Positions 18,034 through 25,647 are shown, counted from the stretch's first letter. The stretch is DNA of 64,000 bases from Levilactobacillus zymae (GCF_032190635.1 NZ_JAVLAS010000001.1:2418001-2482000); one strand, 5' to 3'. Translations and numbers: made by a program. Notes: generated by a model from the letters alone, not told the origin.

Positions 18034-19519
18034 GTAAATCCTCCTTATTAGTTAGCCCGCTAGTCTGTGGTGCGACCGGAGCCACTTGGTGCGTGGTGGT
18101 CTTGCGGGCGGTCTGGTAAGCCCGCGAATTACTCATAATGGCTTGGTAAATGGCCTGTAGGTACGGCGTGTGGGCCGCTTGGTTACTGCGTTGAGCGACC
18201 CGGTCCAAGACCCGGTCTTCTCGGCTCTGGTCCAGGACAGGCAAGTGAGCCTGTTGCTTGAGGTCGCTAATGTCGGTAACGGTCTCGAACCGTTGATTCA
18301 ACAGCCGCACGATCTTTTGGTCAATCTGGTTGATGGCCTGCCGGTCGGTTTCTAACGAATGGGCCGGTCGCAGCGCCCAAGCGGTCACCGCCACACAACC
18401 TAATCCAGCTGCGGCCACTACCAGGTCGGACCGCATCGCTGCAGCAATGCTCTGCTTGGATAACCAACCGGTAATCAGTGGAATCGTGAAGGCGGCCACA
18501 CTCCCGAAGGTGAAGAACGTCCCAGTAATCGTCCCCTTAATGTGTGGGTACAACCGCAAGAAGATGTTTAACCCAATCTGCATCGCGCCCCCGGCGGCTA
18601 AGAACCCGAAGGCTAATGACGCCACCATCGACAACCACGGCACGGCCGCGTAGCAGACCACCGCTAAAGCGATGAGGGAGCCGACGTTCATCCCCACCAA
18701 CAACTTGCGTTCTGAAATGCCCGTCCGTAAGAGCAGGAAGATCACAATGACCCCGGTGATGGAACCGATACTGTATAGCGATAACAACAGGTGGGCCAAA
18801 ACCGGGCCGAAGCCGTAAGTCTTAGTGACAAACAAGCTGATCCATTGGGTGTAAAGAATCATCAGAGCCATTGAGGTGTAGCCGTAACCCGCTAACCCTA
18901 GCGAGGCGAGAATTCGCCGGGACTTGGGCAACTGCTGGGCGGCAACCGCCGTGGCGTCGTCGGCCTGGTTACGTTGCGGGAAGGTTTGCCGGTTCAAGAA
19001 GAACAGGTTGAAGACCAGAACCGCGGCGGCTAACATGAAGGACCAGCCGTACCATGCCTGGTTGGCTTCTAGCGTGGCGATGAACAGCGGTAGGATGAAC
19101 TCCCCGATGGACATGAAGGCTTTGATCAAAATATTGGCGGAACCTTGATTCCCCCCCATTTCGATGAAGGTTGCGTAGGTCCCGGAATCTAACGCCGAGT
19201 TGGCGATCCCGGCGACGATGGCTAAGGCGTAGGCCACCTGAATGTTGCGGACAAACGCCATCCCCAAGAAGAAGACCAGGTAGCTGAGCATCCCGATATT
19301 AATGAAGACCTTACGACCAAACCGGTCGGATAAGTTCCCGAAGATGAAGTAGGCGAAGATCCGGCCAATCCCAATCCCCGAGAAGACGTAGGAGACAGTG
19401 GCCAGTGGCGAATTCCAGTGTTGGCTAAGCGCCTGCATGTTTTGGGTCAGGATGATCAACCCAATCCCGTGAACAAAGTAGTTCAGGTATAAGCTAAGTG
19501 ATAATGTTCGTTTATTCAT
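18026..19519 (-). CDS. MFS transporter fused to AroQ-type chorismate mutase
   Basis: This 497-residue two-domain protein starts at the ATG at 19519, chosen for the AAAGGAGCG site just upstream. Residues 1-400 form a 12-helix MFS transporter, with the loop GNLSDRFGRKVF between helices 2 and 3. Residues about 400-480 read as an AroQ chorismate mutase: ID-x-ID-x-KIVRLLNQRF, the conserved Lys of DLKQQ, and DQSREDRVLD. The mutase would turn chorismate into prephenate at the membrane. The transported substrate is unknown; an aromatic amino acid or pathway intermediate is plausible. It is the first gene of the operon behind a Tyr/Phe attenuator. It is the only chorismate mutase in the cluster, so the fusion is probably functional. 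Confidence 0.88.
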   Translation of the reverse strand: MNKRTLSLSLYLNYFVHGIGLIILTQNMQALSQHWNSPLATVSYVFSGIGIGRIFAYFIFGNLSDRFGRKVFINIGMLSYLVFFLGMAFVRNIQVAYALAIVAGIANSALDSGTYATFIEMGGNQGSANILIKAFMSIGEFILPLFIATLEANQAWYGWSFMLAAAVLVFNLFFLNRQTFPQRNQADDATAVAAQQLPKSRRILASLGLAGYGYTSMALMILYTQWISLFVTKTYGFGPVLAHLLLSLYSIGSITGVIVIFLLLRTGISERKLLVGMNVGSLIALAVVCYAAVPWLSMVASLAFGFLAAGGAMQIGLNIFLRLYPHIKGTITGTFFTFGSVAAFTIPLITGWLSKQSIAAAMRSDLVVAAAGLGCVAVTAWALRPAHSLETDRQAINQIDQKIVRLLNQRFETVTDISDLKQQAHLPVLDQSREDRVLDRVAQRSNQAAHTPYLQAIYQAIMSNSRAYQTARKTTTHQVAPVAPQTSGLTNKEDLHD

Positions 19520-19556
19520 AATCTCGCTCCTTTGATTTAACGGTAAAAGCAAACAA

Positions 19557-19590
19557 AAAGGCCAGCTAGATTTTCATCTAGCTGACCTAA
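19557..19590 (-). terminator. Attenuator terminator of the aro operon leader
   Basis: On the minus strand, GGTCAGCTAGAT and ATCTAGCTGGCC pair around a GAAA loop, followed by TTTTTG. It lies 40 bp before the first structural gene. An upstream GGCCAGCTAGA (near 19652-19662) can compete for pairing, as expected of an attenuator. Confidence 0.85.
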
Positions 19591-19737
19591 TCCCCGCCTG
19601 ACGACGGATTTTTCTCGAGAGAAATTGGATTTAGCCTAGCTAGGTGAAACGTGTCTAGCTGGCCAAAGACAATCATGACTTCGCTAACTCTAGACACGGA
19701 CGTGTGTGCCGTCCGTATCTGGAATGCGATACGGACG

Positions 19738-19797
19738 CTACCTAAAGTAAACTAAGCCAAAATAATACGCGGTCGTTGGTAACTGTAAGTTCGTCAT
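19738..19797 (-). CDS. Leader peptide rich in Tyr and Phe
   Basis: This 19-residue peptide, MTNLQLPTTAYYFGLVYFR, has ATG at 19797 and TAG at 19738-19740. AAAGGACAG (19804-19812) is its ribosome binding site. Three Tyr and two Phe within eight residues lie just before the first attenuator stem. It is too short for automatic gene finders. The position, ribosome binding site and codon content fit a sensor of charged tRNA-Tyr and tRNA-Phe for the downstream aro genes. Confidence 0.8.
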   Translation of the reverse strand: MTNLQLPTTAYYFGLVYFR

Positions 19798-19832
19798 GAT
19801 TATCTGTCCTTTCCGTTTAAGTGATTGGCTAT

Positions 19833-19861
19833 ATTAAAACATTCTCATTTTGTGATGTCAA
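19833..19861 (-). promoter_or_regulatory. Promoter of the aro operon leader
   Basis: On the minus strand, TTGACA (19856-19861) and TTTAAT (19833-19838) are 17 bp apart. Transcription should start near 19826, about 30 bases before the leader peptide ATG. Confidence 0.85.
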
Positions 19862-19967
19862 TACTAATTTCATTTTAATTTTCTTTTTTTGTGGAGGTTG
19901 GTCGTTGGTGGGCCGCTGCACTCTGCCGAGCCAGCGGGAATAGTCGTTGATAGCCGCCTTGCCGGTC

Positions 19968-20103
19968 GGTCCCAACGGGGCTGGAACGTGGTGGGCACGA
20001 CTTGAAGCCTCACCCACCCCGTGAGTCTTCAAGCTCGACCTTTCTGTAAGCCGGGAAACCCACCCGCCTAACAGAAATTTCACCACTGAGCCCCATTGGG
20101 ACC
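19968..20103. repeat. Three-way-junction repeat R2, copy 1
   Basis: Outer stem: GGTCCCAA-C-GGGGCT with AGCCCC-A-TTGGGACC, continued by GTGGTG/CACCAC. Two inner arms: ACTTGAAG with CTTCAAG, and TTTCTGT with ACAGAAA. Copy 2 (22781-22913) keeps the same shape with compensating base changes and shares junction segments such as GGGCACG and CGACCTTT. Confidence 0.7.
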
Positions 20104-20216
20104 TCCCTCTCGGCTAAGGTGGAGCACCCAAATTAGAATTGGGAATACCCCCACCCGCGAAAGGTTATCACTAGTGTGAACGAGGTACCCACAACGTAGC
20201 GCAACGGCGCCGACTG

Positions 20217-20333
20217 GCGTTCTAGTAGTGAAATTATCCTTAAGCGACGTTTCTTGTCAGTTTAGGATAAGGTCGAGTTCTGGAGACCGCCGGGTTTGGA
20301 CGGGCTTCAGAATCGGGCCCACTACTAGAACGC
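20217..20333. repeat. Palindromic intergenic element R3
   Basis: Outer arms GCGTTCTAGTAGTG (20217-20230) and CACTACTAGAACGC (20320-20333) are perfect complements. Inside, TTATCCT/AGGATAA and TTCTG/CAGAA give two arms. This is the only copy in the window. Confidence 0.6.
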
Positions 20334-20388
20334 TGGCTCGGCAGAGTGCAGCGGCTGGCAAGGCGACCAACAACGACCAAACTTTACT

Positions 20389-21828
20389 CTACCGACCAGA
20401 AGCTTCCGGCGTGACGGCCGTGGTGGCGTTGGTGGCCGCAGCGGGCGCCTGCCGCTTCAGACCAATCCCCGTGAACCCACTGATGATCGAGAAGACCGGC
20501 GACAATAGGCTAAAGAAGCAGAATGGCAGGTAAGCCAGCGTCGAAACGCCCAGCGTGTTGGCCGCAAAGGCTCCGGCCACGCCCCAAGGAATCAGGTAGT
20601 TGATGACGGTCCCGCCATCTTCCAAGACCCGACTTAACGCTAAATTAGCCAACCCGCGTTGGTTAAAGGCTTGCTTGAAGGCCTTCCCGGGTAAGATCAC
20701 GGACAGGTACTGTTCGCCGACGAAGATGTTGACCCCGATGCCCCCTAAAATGGCGGCAGTGACTAGCGACCCAGATTTAGTGAGCCGGTTGACTAACGGC
20801 GTCATGGCCGTTTGAATCAGGTCGAACTTCATCAGTAAGCCCCCTAACGACAGGGTTAGGATGATCAGAGAAACCGTCCCCATCATGGAGCTAACTCCAC
20901 CCCGGGATAACAGGGCGTCGACGCTGGCGTTCCCGGTCTTGGACACGAACCCAGATTCGATGGTCGTGGCTAACCCGGACAGCGAGGTCTTGGGTTGTTC
21001 GATGAAGATCATCACGATGGCCACCCCGATGTTTAAGAACAACGTGGCGATGGCCGGCACCTTCATCACGGCACAAACGACCATGATGACCAGGGGTAAG
21101 GCGGCCCACCAACTGATGGTGAAGTGCGCCTGCAGCGTGTTAACGGTCGTGGCAATCTTGCTCATCCCATTATCGCTGGCGGCCCCGGTCCCAATCACGG
21201 CGTAAATCACCAGGGAGACCAGGAAGGCCGGAATCGTCGACCACATCAGGTTACGGATGTGGCTAAACAGGTCGGCTTCGGCTACGGCGGATGCCAGGTT
21301 GGTCGAGTCGGACAGCGGCGAGGTCTTATCGCCGAAGATGGCCCCGGAGATAATTGCCCCGGCGACTAACGCGGGGTTCATCCCCATGGTTGCGCCCATC
21401 CCGAACAGGGCGATCCCCACGGTCGAAATGATGGTGAAAGCACTTCCGATGGACGACCCGATGATGGCGCACACCAGAAAGACCGACGGCACGAACCATT
21501 TGGCGGAGATTAAGTGAAACCCAACCACCATCATGGACGGAATGATGCCGGCTTGAATCCAGACACTGATCAAGGCCCCAATCAGGATAAAAATGAAGAT
21601 GGGGATGATCCCGGTCTTAATCCCGTCAATGATGCCGCCGTGAATCTTTTCCCAGTCGGCGCCGCGGACCCGCGCCCACAAGATGACCAGAGCAATCACC
21701 AACATGACCGGCGTTTGCGGGGATAAACCAAACTTAATGACCCCGGTTCCCATAATCACCAACATCAGAAGTAACACGATCAAGGCTTCCCTTAATTTAA
21801 CGGGTTGCCACTGCTTTGCTTGTTTCAT
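20389..21828 (-). CDS. NhaC-family antiporter, probable tyrosine transporter
   Basis: This is a 479-residue, roughly 11-12-helix member of the NhaC family (AIIGSSIGSAFTIISTVG; GDKTSPLSDSTNLAS). The start at the ATG at 21828 follows GAGGAG; the longer frame to 21888 runs into the T-box terminator. The T-box upstream has a probable UAC (Tyr) specifier. NhaC-type proteins under Tyr T-boxes have been proposed as tyrosine transporters. The adjoining Tyr/Phe biosynthesis operon supports an amino acid substrate over Na+/H+ exchange. Substrate is inferred from regulation, not from sequence. Confidence 0.8.
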   Translation of the reverse strand: MKQAKQWQPVKLREALIVLLLMLVIMGTGVIKFGLSPQTPVMLVIALVILWARVRGADWEKIHGGIIDGIKTGIIPIFIFILIGALISVWIQAGIIPSMMVVGFHLISAKWFVPSVFLVCAIIGSSIGSAFTIISTVGIALFGMGATMGMNPALVAGAIISGAIFGDKTSPLSDSTNLASAVAEADLFSHIRNLMWSTIPAFLVSLVIYAVIGTGAASDNGMSKIATTVNTLQAHFTISWWAALPLVIMVVCAVMKVPAIATLFLNIGVAIVMIFIEQPKTSLSGLATTIESGFVSKTGNASVDALLSRGGVSSMMGTVSLIILTLSLGGLLMKFDLIQTAMTPLVNRLTKSGSLVTAAILGGIGVNIFVGEQYLSVILPGKAFKQAFNQRGLANLALSRVLEDGGTVINYLIPWGVAGAFAANTLGVSTLAYLPFCFFSLLSPVFSIISGFTGIGLKRQAPAAATNATTAVTPEASGR

Positions 21829-21840
21829 ACGACCACTCTC

Positions 21841-22130
21841 CTCATTCTCTCGATAAAAAAATCGTCCCTGCCGCAAGTTTCCTTGCAACAGGGACGATTG
21901 ATTGACTTCTACCGTGGTACCACCCAGCTTGACTAACCAGTCCGCCTAAGGGTCCAGTTAGTCCACTCTCTAGAAGGTAACGGTTCTAGTTTCTCCGCCT
22001 GGCGGACCAGGACGTTCCACTGTATTTCGTCGAGATTACCCTGATCGGTTCGCAGCACCCACCGACTTTCTGACACCCAGATAATTCGCTACTTGTAATG
22101 GAAGTTAACGTTCGCTATTTGATTGACTAG
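21841..22130 (-). promoter_or_regulatory. T-box riboswitch, probable tyrosine specificity
   Basis: The T-box core GGGTGGTACCACGGT lies at about 21911-21926 on the minus strand. It is followed by a strong terminator (TCGTCCCTG...CAGGGACGA and seven T, 21855-21900). Stem I has an AGTA element, and its 3' side reads GAA-A-TAC-AG, next to TGGAA, which pairs with TTCCA at the stem base. This gives TAC (Tyr) as specifier by position. The ends are approximate. Confidence 0.85.
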
Positions 22131-22131
22131 A

Positions 22132-22160
22132 ATGATAGCACGGTGAGAAAAGGCCGTCAA
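22132..22160 (-). promoter_or_regulatory. Promoter of the T-box leader
   Basis: On the minus strand, TTGACG (22155-22160) and TATCAT (22132-22137) are 17 bp apart, directly before the T-box stem I. Confidence 0.75.
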
Positions 22161-22168
22161 CCTTTAAT

Positions 22169-22705
22169 TTAAATTTTATCGAAAGCTGACGGATATTCCA
22201 GCATCCCGCCGACGTGGGCTAAGGCCCCGGGAGTCAACGGTTTGATCAGGTGGTTACCCATCGGTACCATACGGCTGTTATGGATTGAAAATTCTTCGGC
22301 CATCACGTACCCGCGTTGCCCGTAGTAGTTAGAATCGCCAACCACACTAATGGCCGGATACCCCTCTAGGCGCGCCCGGACCTCTAACTCACTTAACAGC
22401 CGACTCCCCACCCCTTGGGCTTGCCAATCGGGATGCACGGCTAATGGCGCTAAGGCCAAGATCTTGGTGGTGTGGCGGTTACCGCGCACCGTGACGGGCG
22501 TTAAGATGCCGTGACCAACGACGCTGTCCGTGTCGGGTTTAGCCACCATTTCAAAGCTTGGTTGGTACTCGTAAGTGTTTCGCAGCTGGTGAAGGAAAGC
22601 GACCTCCCGTCCGTGACTCTCGGCGACTGGCGCAAAGGCGTCAGTCACGATCTGATCGACTTGGTCAAAATCCGTTGGTTGAATCGTTTCAAAGCTTAAC
22701 TTCAA
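22169..22705 (-). CDS. GNAT-family N-acetyltransferase
   Basis: This 178-residue protein has the acetyl-CoA-binding pattern VHPDWQAQGVGSRLLSELE (about 107-125), as in YhbS-like acetyltransferases. The following YPAISVVGDSNYYGQRGYV is also typical of that subgroup. Substrate unknown. It is monocistronic; the promoter of the nhaC T-box begins just after its stop. Confidence 0.85.
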   Translation of the reverse strand: MKLSFETIQPTDFDQVDQIVTDAFAPVAESHGREVAFLHQLRNTYEYQPSFEMVAKPDTDSVVGHGILTPVTVRGNRHTTKILALAPLAVHPDWQAQGVGSRLLSELEVRARLEGYPAISVVGDSNYYGQRGYVMAEEFSIHNSRMVPMGNHLIKPLTPGALAHVGGMLEYPSAFDKI

Positions 22706-22780
22706 TTCGTCTACCTCTCATTTCTCAGCGGCTCACAACAAGTTGATGACTAGGGCCTGTTTTAACAAACGCTTCCGGGC

Positions 22781-22913
22781 CAGTCAGCAACGGGCTGGAA
22801 CGGGGTGGGCACGGCTTTGAGCCCAAAGTTCAGGTCTCAAAGTCCGACCTTTGTCTAAGCCGGTAAAAACCACCGGCTAAGTCAAATCTCACCCCTGAGC
22901 CCATTGCTGACTG
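22781..22913. repeat. Three-way-junction repeat R2, copy 2
   Basis: Outer stem: CAGTCAGCAA with TTGCTGACTG, GGGCT with AGCCC, and GGGGTG with CACCCC. Inner arms: CTTTGAG with CTCAAAG, and TTTG..AGCCGG with CCGGCT..CAAA. The whole 22706-23268 interval holds this repeat and a promoter-like region but no gene. Confidence 0.7.
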
Positions 22914-23108
22914 CCCCTCCAACTCATACTAGCAATAATGGTCGCTTTGGAATTAATCCTCAACAAGCAGTCATCATCAAGTCCCAAGGCGGGTCCTAGT
23001 AACTGACTAGTAGGTGGTGAACAAATACTTAGTTCTCATTGCGTAACCCTAATCAAAGAATTACCCACCTACGTCAGATTCATCAAATTACGTCCTGCAT
23101 CTCTTAGA

Positions 23109-23149
23109 TTAACTATTTTGCCTCAACTAAGATAATACATAGATATAAT
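23109..23149 (+). promoter_or_regulatory. Promoter region with a motif shared with mntH copy 1
   Basis: TTTTGCCTCAACTAAGATAAT (23116-23136) resembles TTTGCCTCGAATAAGATTAT upstream of mntH copy 1. TATAAT at 23144-23149 may be the -10. The motif overlaps the expected -35 zone, a position suited to a metal-dependent repressor. The assignment is tentative. Confidence 0.4.
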
Positions 23150-23268
23150 ACTGTGCTATTATACACGACTACGTCCAAATTTCGAGGATTCCCCGTTAAA
23201 TTTGACCAAATCGCTTGAATTTACCAGCCCCAGCCCCTTACACTGGGAGCAACTCAACTGGAAGTGAG

Positions 23269-23667
23269 ATGATTAACTTGACGCACAAATTACGCTGGGC
23301 GCTGGCTGCCGCGGCCCTTTACGTGGCCTTCGTCGTTATTGCCGTGACCACCGGCTTCTTAGCCCCCAGTAAGATTGGCCTGCAATGGACCATCCTGTGG
23401 TACTTCGTGGCCGCTGGACTGGCGTACTACTTCTACTTTAAAAACGTCACTTACCGCGAAATTATCTACTACGCGCAAAAGCTTGGTTACCACTACGCTG
23501 ATCTGAAATCTTGGGTACCCAACTTACGGGCTAACCAGGACGTTCCCAACCCGGACAAGCCCCGGTTCTTCAGCCCGTTCACCAAGGTACCCATTACCGC
23601 CACCAACATCATCGGGGACAAACTAACCGCCGAAGCCCAGCAGAAGGGAATTCCTCAATATCGCTAA
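23269..23667 (+). CDS. Small membrane protein of unknown function
   Basis: This 132-residue protein has two hydrophobic helices near the N-terminus (about 9-30 and 38-56) and a soluble C-terminal part rich in Tyr, Pro and Lys. The start at MINLTH (23269) follows GGAAG; an ORF 18 codons longer has no better site. I do not recognise the family. The promoter region shares a motif with mntH copy 1, so metal-responsive expression is possible. Confidence 0.65.
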   Translation: MINLTHKLRWALAAAALYVAFVVIAVTTGFLAPSKIGLQWTILWYFVAAGLAYYFYFKNVTYREIIYYAQKLGYHYADLKSWVPNLRANQDVPNPDKPRFFSPFTKVPITATNIIGDKLTAEAQQKGIPQYR

Positions 23668-23674
23668 CCACTAA

Positions 23675-23715
23675 AAATGACGCTCCTCCGTCGATCGGAG
23701 AACCGCCATTTTACC
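23675..23715. terminator. Imperfect terminator between convergent genes
   Basis: AAAATGACG..CTCCG and CGGAG..CGCCATTTT form an imperfect hairpin between converging genes. Confidence 0.6.
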
Positions 23716-23770
23716 GATAATCTTTTACAGCCGAGTGCCGTTAGCTCCCCCATGTCGTTATCCGCAAGGG

Positions 23771-24634
23771 TTACTTGCGACTTGAGTAAGTCTGGGATTG
23801 CTTCAACCAAGCCTCGTCGTCAGGGTTCGGGCCAACCCGCTTACCGGCGTCGAGGTCGCTGATCTGGTGCATCTCGTCTTCGTCCAGGCCAAAGGCAAAG
23901 ATATCCCGGTTCGCCGCAATCCGGGCTTCATGGGTGGACTTAGGAATCACGACTTCTTCGCGTTGCACGTGCCAGCGTAAGATGACTTGGGCCGCACTCA
24001 CGTCGTGGGCCGCCGCAATTTCGTTAATCACCGCATCGTGCAAGACGTCGTTGTTACCACCGCCCAGTGGACTCCAGGCTTCGTGCAAGATACCTTGCGT
24101 TTCCAGGTAAGCGTGCAGGTCCTTTTGCTGGAAGTACGGGTGCGTTTCCACCTGATCGACCACCGGCTTAACCGTGGCCTTTTCCATCAAGTGTTCCAAT
24201 TGGTGTTGCTGGAAGTTCGAGACCCCGATGTTTCTAATCTTGCCGGCCTTGTAAAGGTCTTCCATGGCCCGCCAGCTTTCTTCGTAGCCCGGTGCCGGCC
24301 AGTGGATCAGGAACATGTCGAGGTAGTCAAACCCCAACTTGTCGAGCGTTGTCTGAAAGGCCGCCTTGGTCTGGTCGTAGCCCCGTTCGCTGTTCCACAG
24401 CTTCGAGGTCACAAAAATATCTTCGCGCTTAAGGCCGCTTTCCCGGATGGCTTCGCCCACCCACTGTTCGTTGCCATAGTAGGCCGCCGTATCGATATGC
24501 CGGTAACCGGCTGCTAACGCCCACTTCACGGCATTCTTGGTGTCCTCGGCGTTGTCCACCTGGAACACGCCCAACCCGAGTTGGGGAATCTGATTGCCAT
24601 TGGCTAATGGTAAGGCTGGAATCTCATTATGCAT
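23771..24634 (-). CDS. Aldo/keto reductase
   Basis: This 287-residue NADPH-dependent oxidoreductase belongs to the family of 2,5-diketo-D-gluconate reductases. The catalytic tetrad is visible: Asp48 and Tyr53 in DTAAYYGNE, Lys78 in VTSKLWN and His111 in FLIHWP. NADP-binding motifs VIPKSTHEARI and GVSNFQ are present. It stands alone; the physiological substrate cannot be told from sequence. Confidence 0.92.
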   Translation of the reverse strand: MHNEIPALPLANGNQIPQLGLGVFQVDNAEDTKNAVKWALAAGYRHIDTAAYYGNEQWVGEAIRESGLKREDIFVTSKLWNSERGYDQTKAAFQTTLDKLGFDYLDMFLIHWPAPGYEESWRAMEDLYKAGKIRNIGVSNFQQHQLEHLMEKATVKPVVDQVETHPYFQQKDLHAYLETQGILHEAWSPLGGGNNDVLHDAVINEIAAAHDVSAAQVILRWHVQREEVVIPKSTHEARIAANRDIFAFGLDEDEMHQISDLDAGKRVGPNPDDEAWLKQSQTYSSRK

Positions 24635-24769
24635 AATTTAAATACCACCTTTTCAACTTGATAGCTCTATCATACAATAATTCGCCCGTTTGCTCGCACT
24701 TGGACCGCCGAAAAATGAGAAATAGGTGGTTTTGATTTCTCTCTGTGCCGCTTTTGCGGTAAGATGGAA

Positions 24770-25005
24770 GGTGTGGTAGTTTACCGTCGTGACGGTAAAC
24801 TCACTTTTTGGATTTACAGCAAAGAAACGGTCGTCGTCCCCACCATTTTAAGGACCGGGAACGACCCGCATGCGATCATCACGCTCATTCAGCAGATTTG
24901 CGACGGCCCTTTTGCCGTCACCGTATGCGACTTACTTCGACGTCAACGGCGTTACTGATCGGCCACTTCACGACCGACACACCGTTTCTGGACATGGAGG
25001 TTTTT
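24770..25005 (+). promoter_or_regulatory. Structured leader with three strong hairpins
   Basis: The region upstream of the TTG-start gene at 25009 contains three hairpins: GTTTACCGTC/GACGGTAAAC followed by TCACTTTTT (24779-24808, terminator-like), GGTCGT..TCCC/GGGA..ACGACC (24829-24866), and GACGGC/GCCGTC (24902-24919). A 64-codon frame (24764-24958) crosses them but has no good ribosome binding site. A structured 5' UTR or a small RNA with its own terminator seems likelier than a protein. It matches no riboswitch I know. Confidence 0.4.
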
Positions 25006-25008
25006 CAG

Positions 25009-25638
25009 TTGAACAACCAAGAACCAAAATCACGTGTACAACGCTATAATTTTAATGCGGACGACCAACCCTCGTCCCGGCGGCGCCGCCGTCAACGCCG
25101 GTGGTGGCCCTGGGTCTTAACAGTGGTGACCCTCACCATTGCCGTGCTGTTAGTACTGGTCATCAACACCCGCAAATCATCGTCTTCCTCGGATACCGCG
25201 ACGGCTTCTAGCGTCGAGTCTTCGTTGACGGCTAAGTCCTCATCAACGTCCGAGCAGTCCGTCTACGAAAGTTTCGAAGCCAAGTACCGGCAAGCCCTCA
25301 CGAACGGTACGTTAACCGCCGCTCAAAAGCAGAAGCTTCAAGCCATCATCAACAACGAAGACAACAGTGCTACCCAGGCGCGTGAGCAGAAGTTACTGGA
25401 CCAGGCGGAGGTCACTAAATCATCGACCGCTACCAGCTCCTCGAACACGAGTCAAAGTTCGACGACCAAGGAAAGCAGTAACCCGACATCCTTCGGCACC
25501 ACCCACACCTTCTCCTCGGTCAACGACGCCCAAAACTGGGCCCAGGCCTCGAAGAGTCAGTGGTTACAAGCCGGCTACTCCACCTACACCATCACGTCCG
25601 ATGGGCAGGGTAATTACAATTTACAGTTCGTTCGTTAA
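25009..25638 (+). CDS. Membrane-anchored extracellular protein with Ser-rich stalk
   Basis: The TTG start at 25009 is preferred because TGGAGG lies eight bases upstream, giving 209 residues. It has a short cytosolic part with a strongly basic stretch (RRRRRQRRWW), one transmembrane helix (about 31-53), a Ser/Thr-rich stalk with a helical segment (VYESFEAKYRQALTNGTLT) and a conserved-looking C-terminal module (VNDAQNWAQASKSQWLQAGY) ending DGQGNYNLQFVR. The topology is inside-to-outside. I do not recognise the family. It converges with the K+ channel gene across an R1 repeat. Confidence 0.7.
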   Translation: MNNQEPKSRVQRYNFNADDQPSSRRRRRQRRWWPWVLTVVTLTIAVLLVLVINTRKSSSSSDTATASSVESSLTAKSSSTSEQSVYESFEAKYRQALTNGTLTAAQKQKLQAIINNEDNSATQAREQKLLDQAEVTKSSTATSSSNTSQSSTTKESSNPTSFGTTHTFSSVNDAQNWAQASKSQWLQAGYSTYTITSDGQGNYNLQFVR

Positions 25639-25647
25639 GTCTTAAGG

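Larger units (their letters stand above)
19520..19826 (-). promoter_or_regulatory. Transcription attenuator leader of the aromatic operon
   Basis: After the leader peptide stop there is a stem of GTCCGTATC with GATACGGAC. Next, CGTGTCTAG pairs with CTAGACACG. A CTAGCTAGG segment follows, then the terminator. The GGCCAGCTAGACACG segment overlaps the middle stem and is complementary to the 3' arm of the terminator, so alternative structures are mutually exclusive. Ribosome stalling on Tyr/Phe codons would decide between them. This is ribosome-mediated attenuation, not a T-box: no T-box core sequence is present here. Confidence 0.75.
19913..20354. repeat. Long inverted repeat enclosing two palindromic elements
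   Basis: A perfect 24-bp inverted repeat starting CCGCTGCACTCTGCCGAG has arms at 19913-19936 and 20331-20354. It encloses R2 copy 1 (19968-20103) and another palindromic unit (20217-20333). The interval between nhaC and the aro promoter contains no credible gene. Confidence 0.7.

Noticed and set aside
24764..24958. 64-codon frame before the surface protein gene
   Set aside because: It crosses three strong hairpins, one followed by a T run, and has no convincing ribosome binding site; treated as structured leader.
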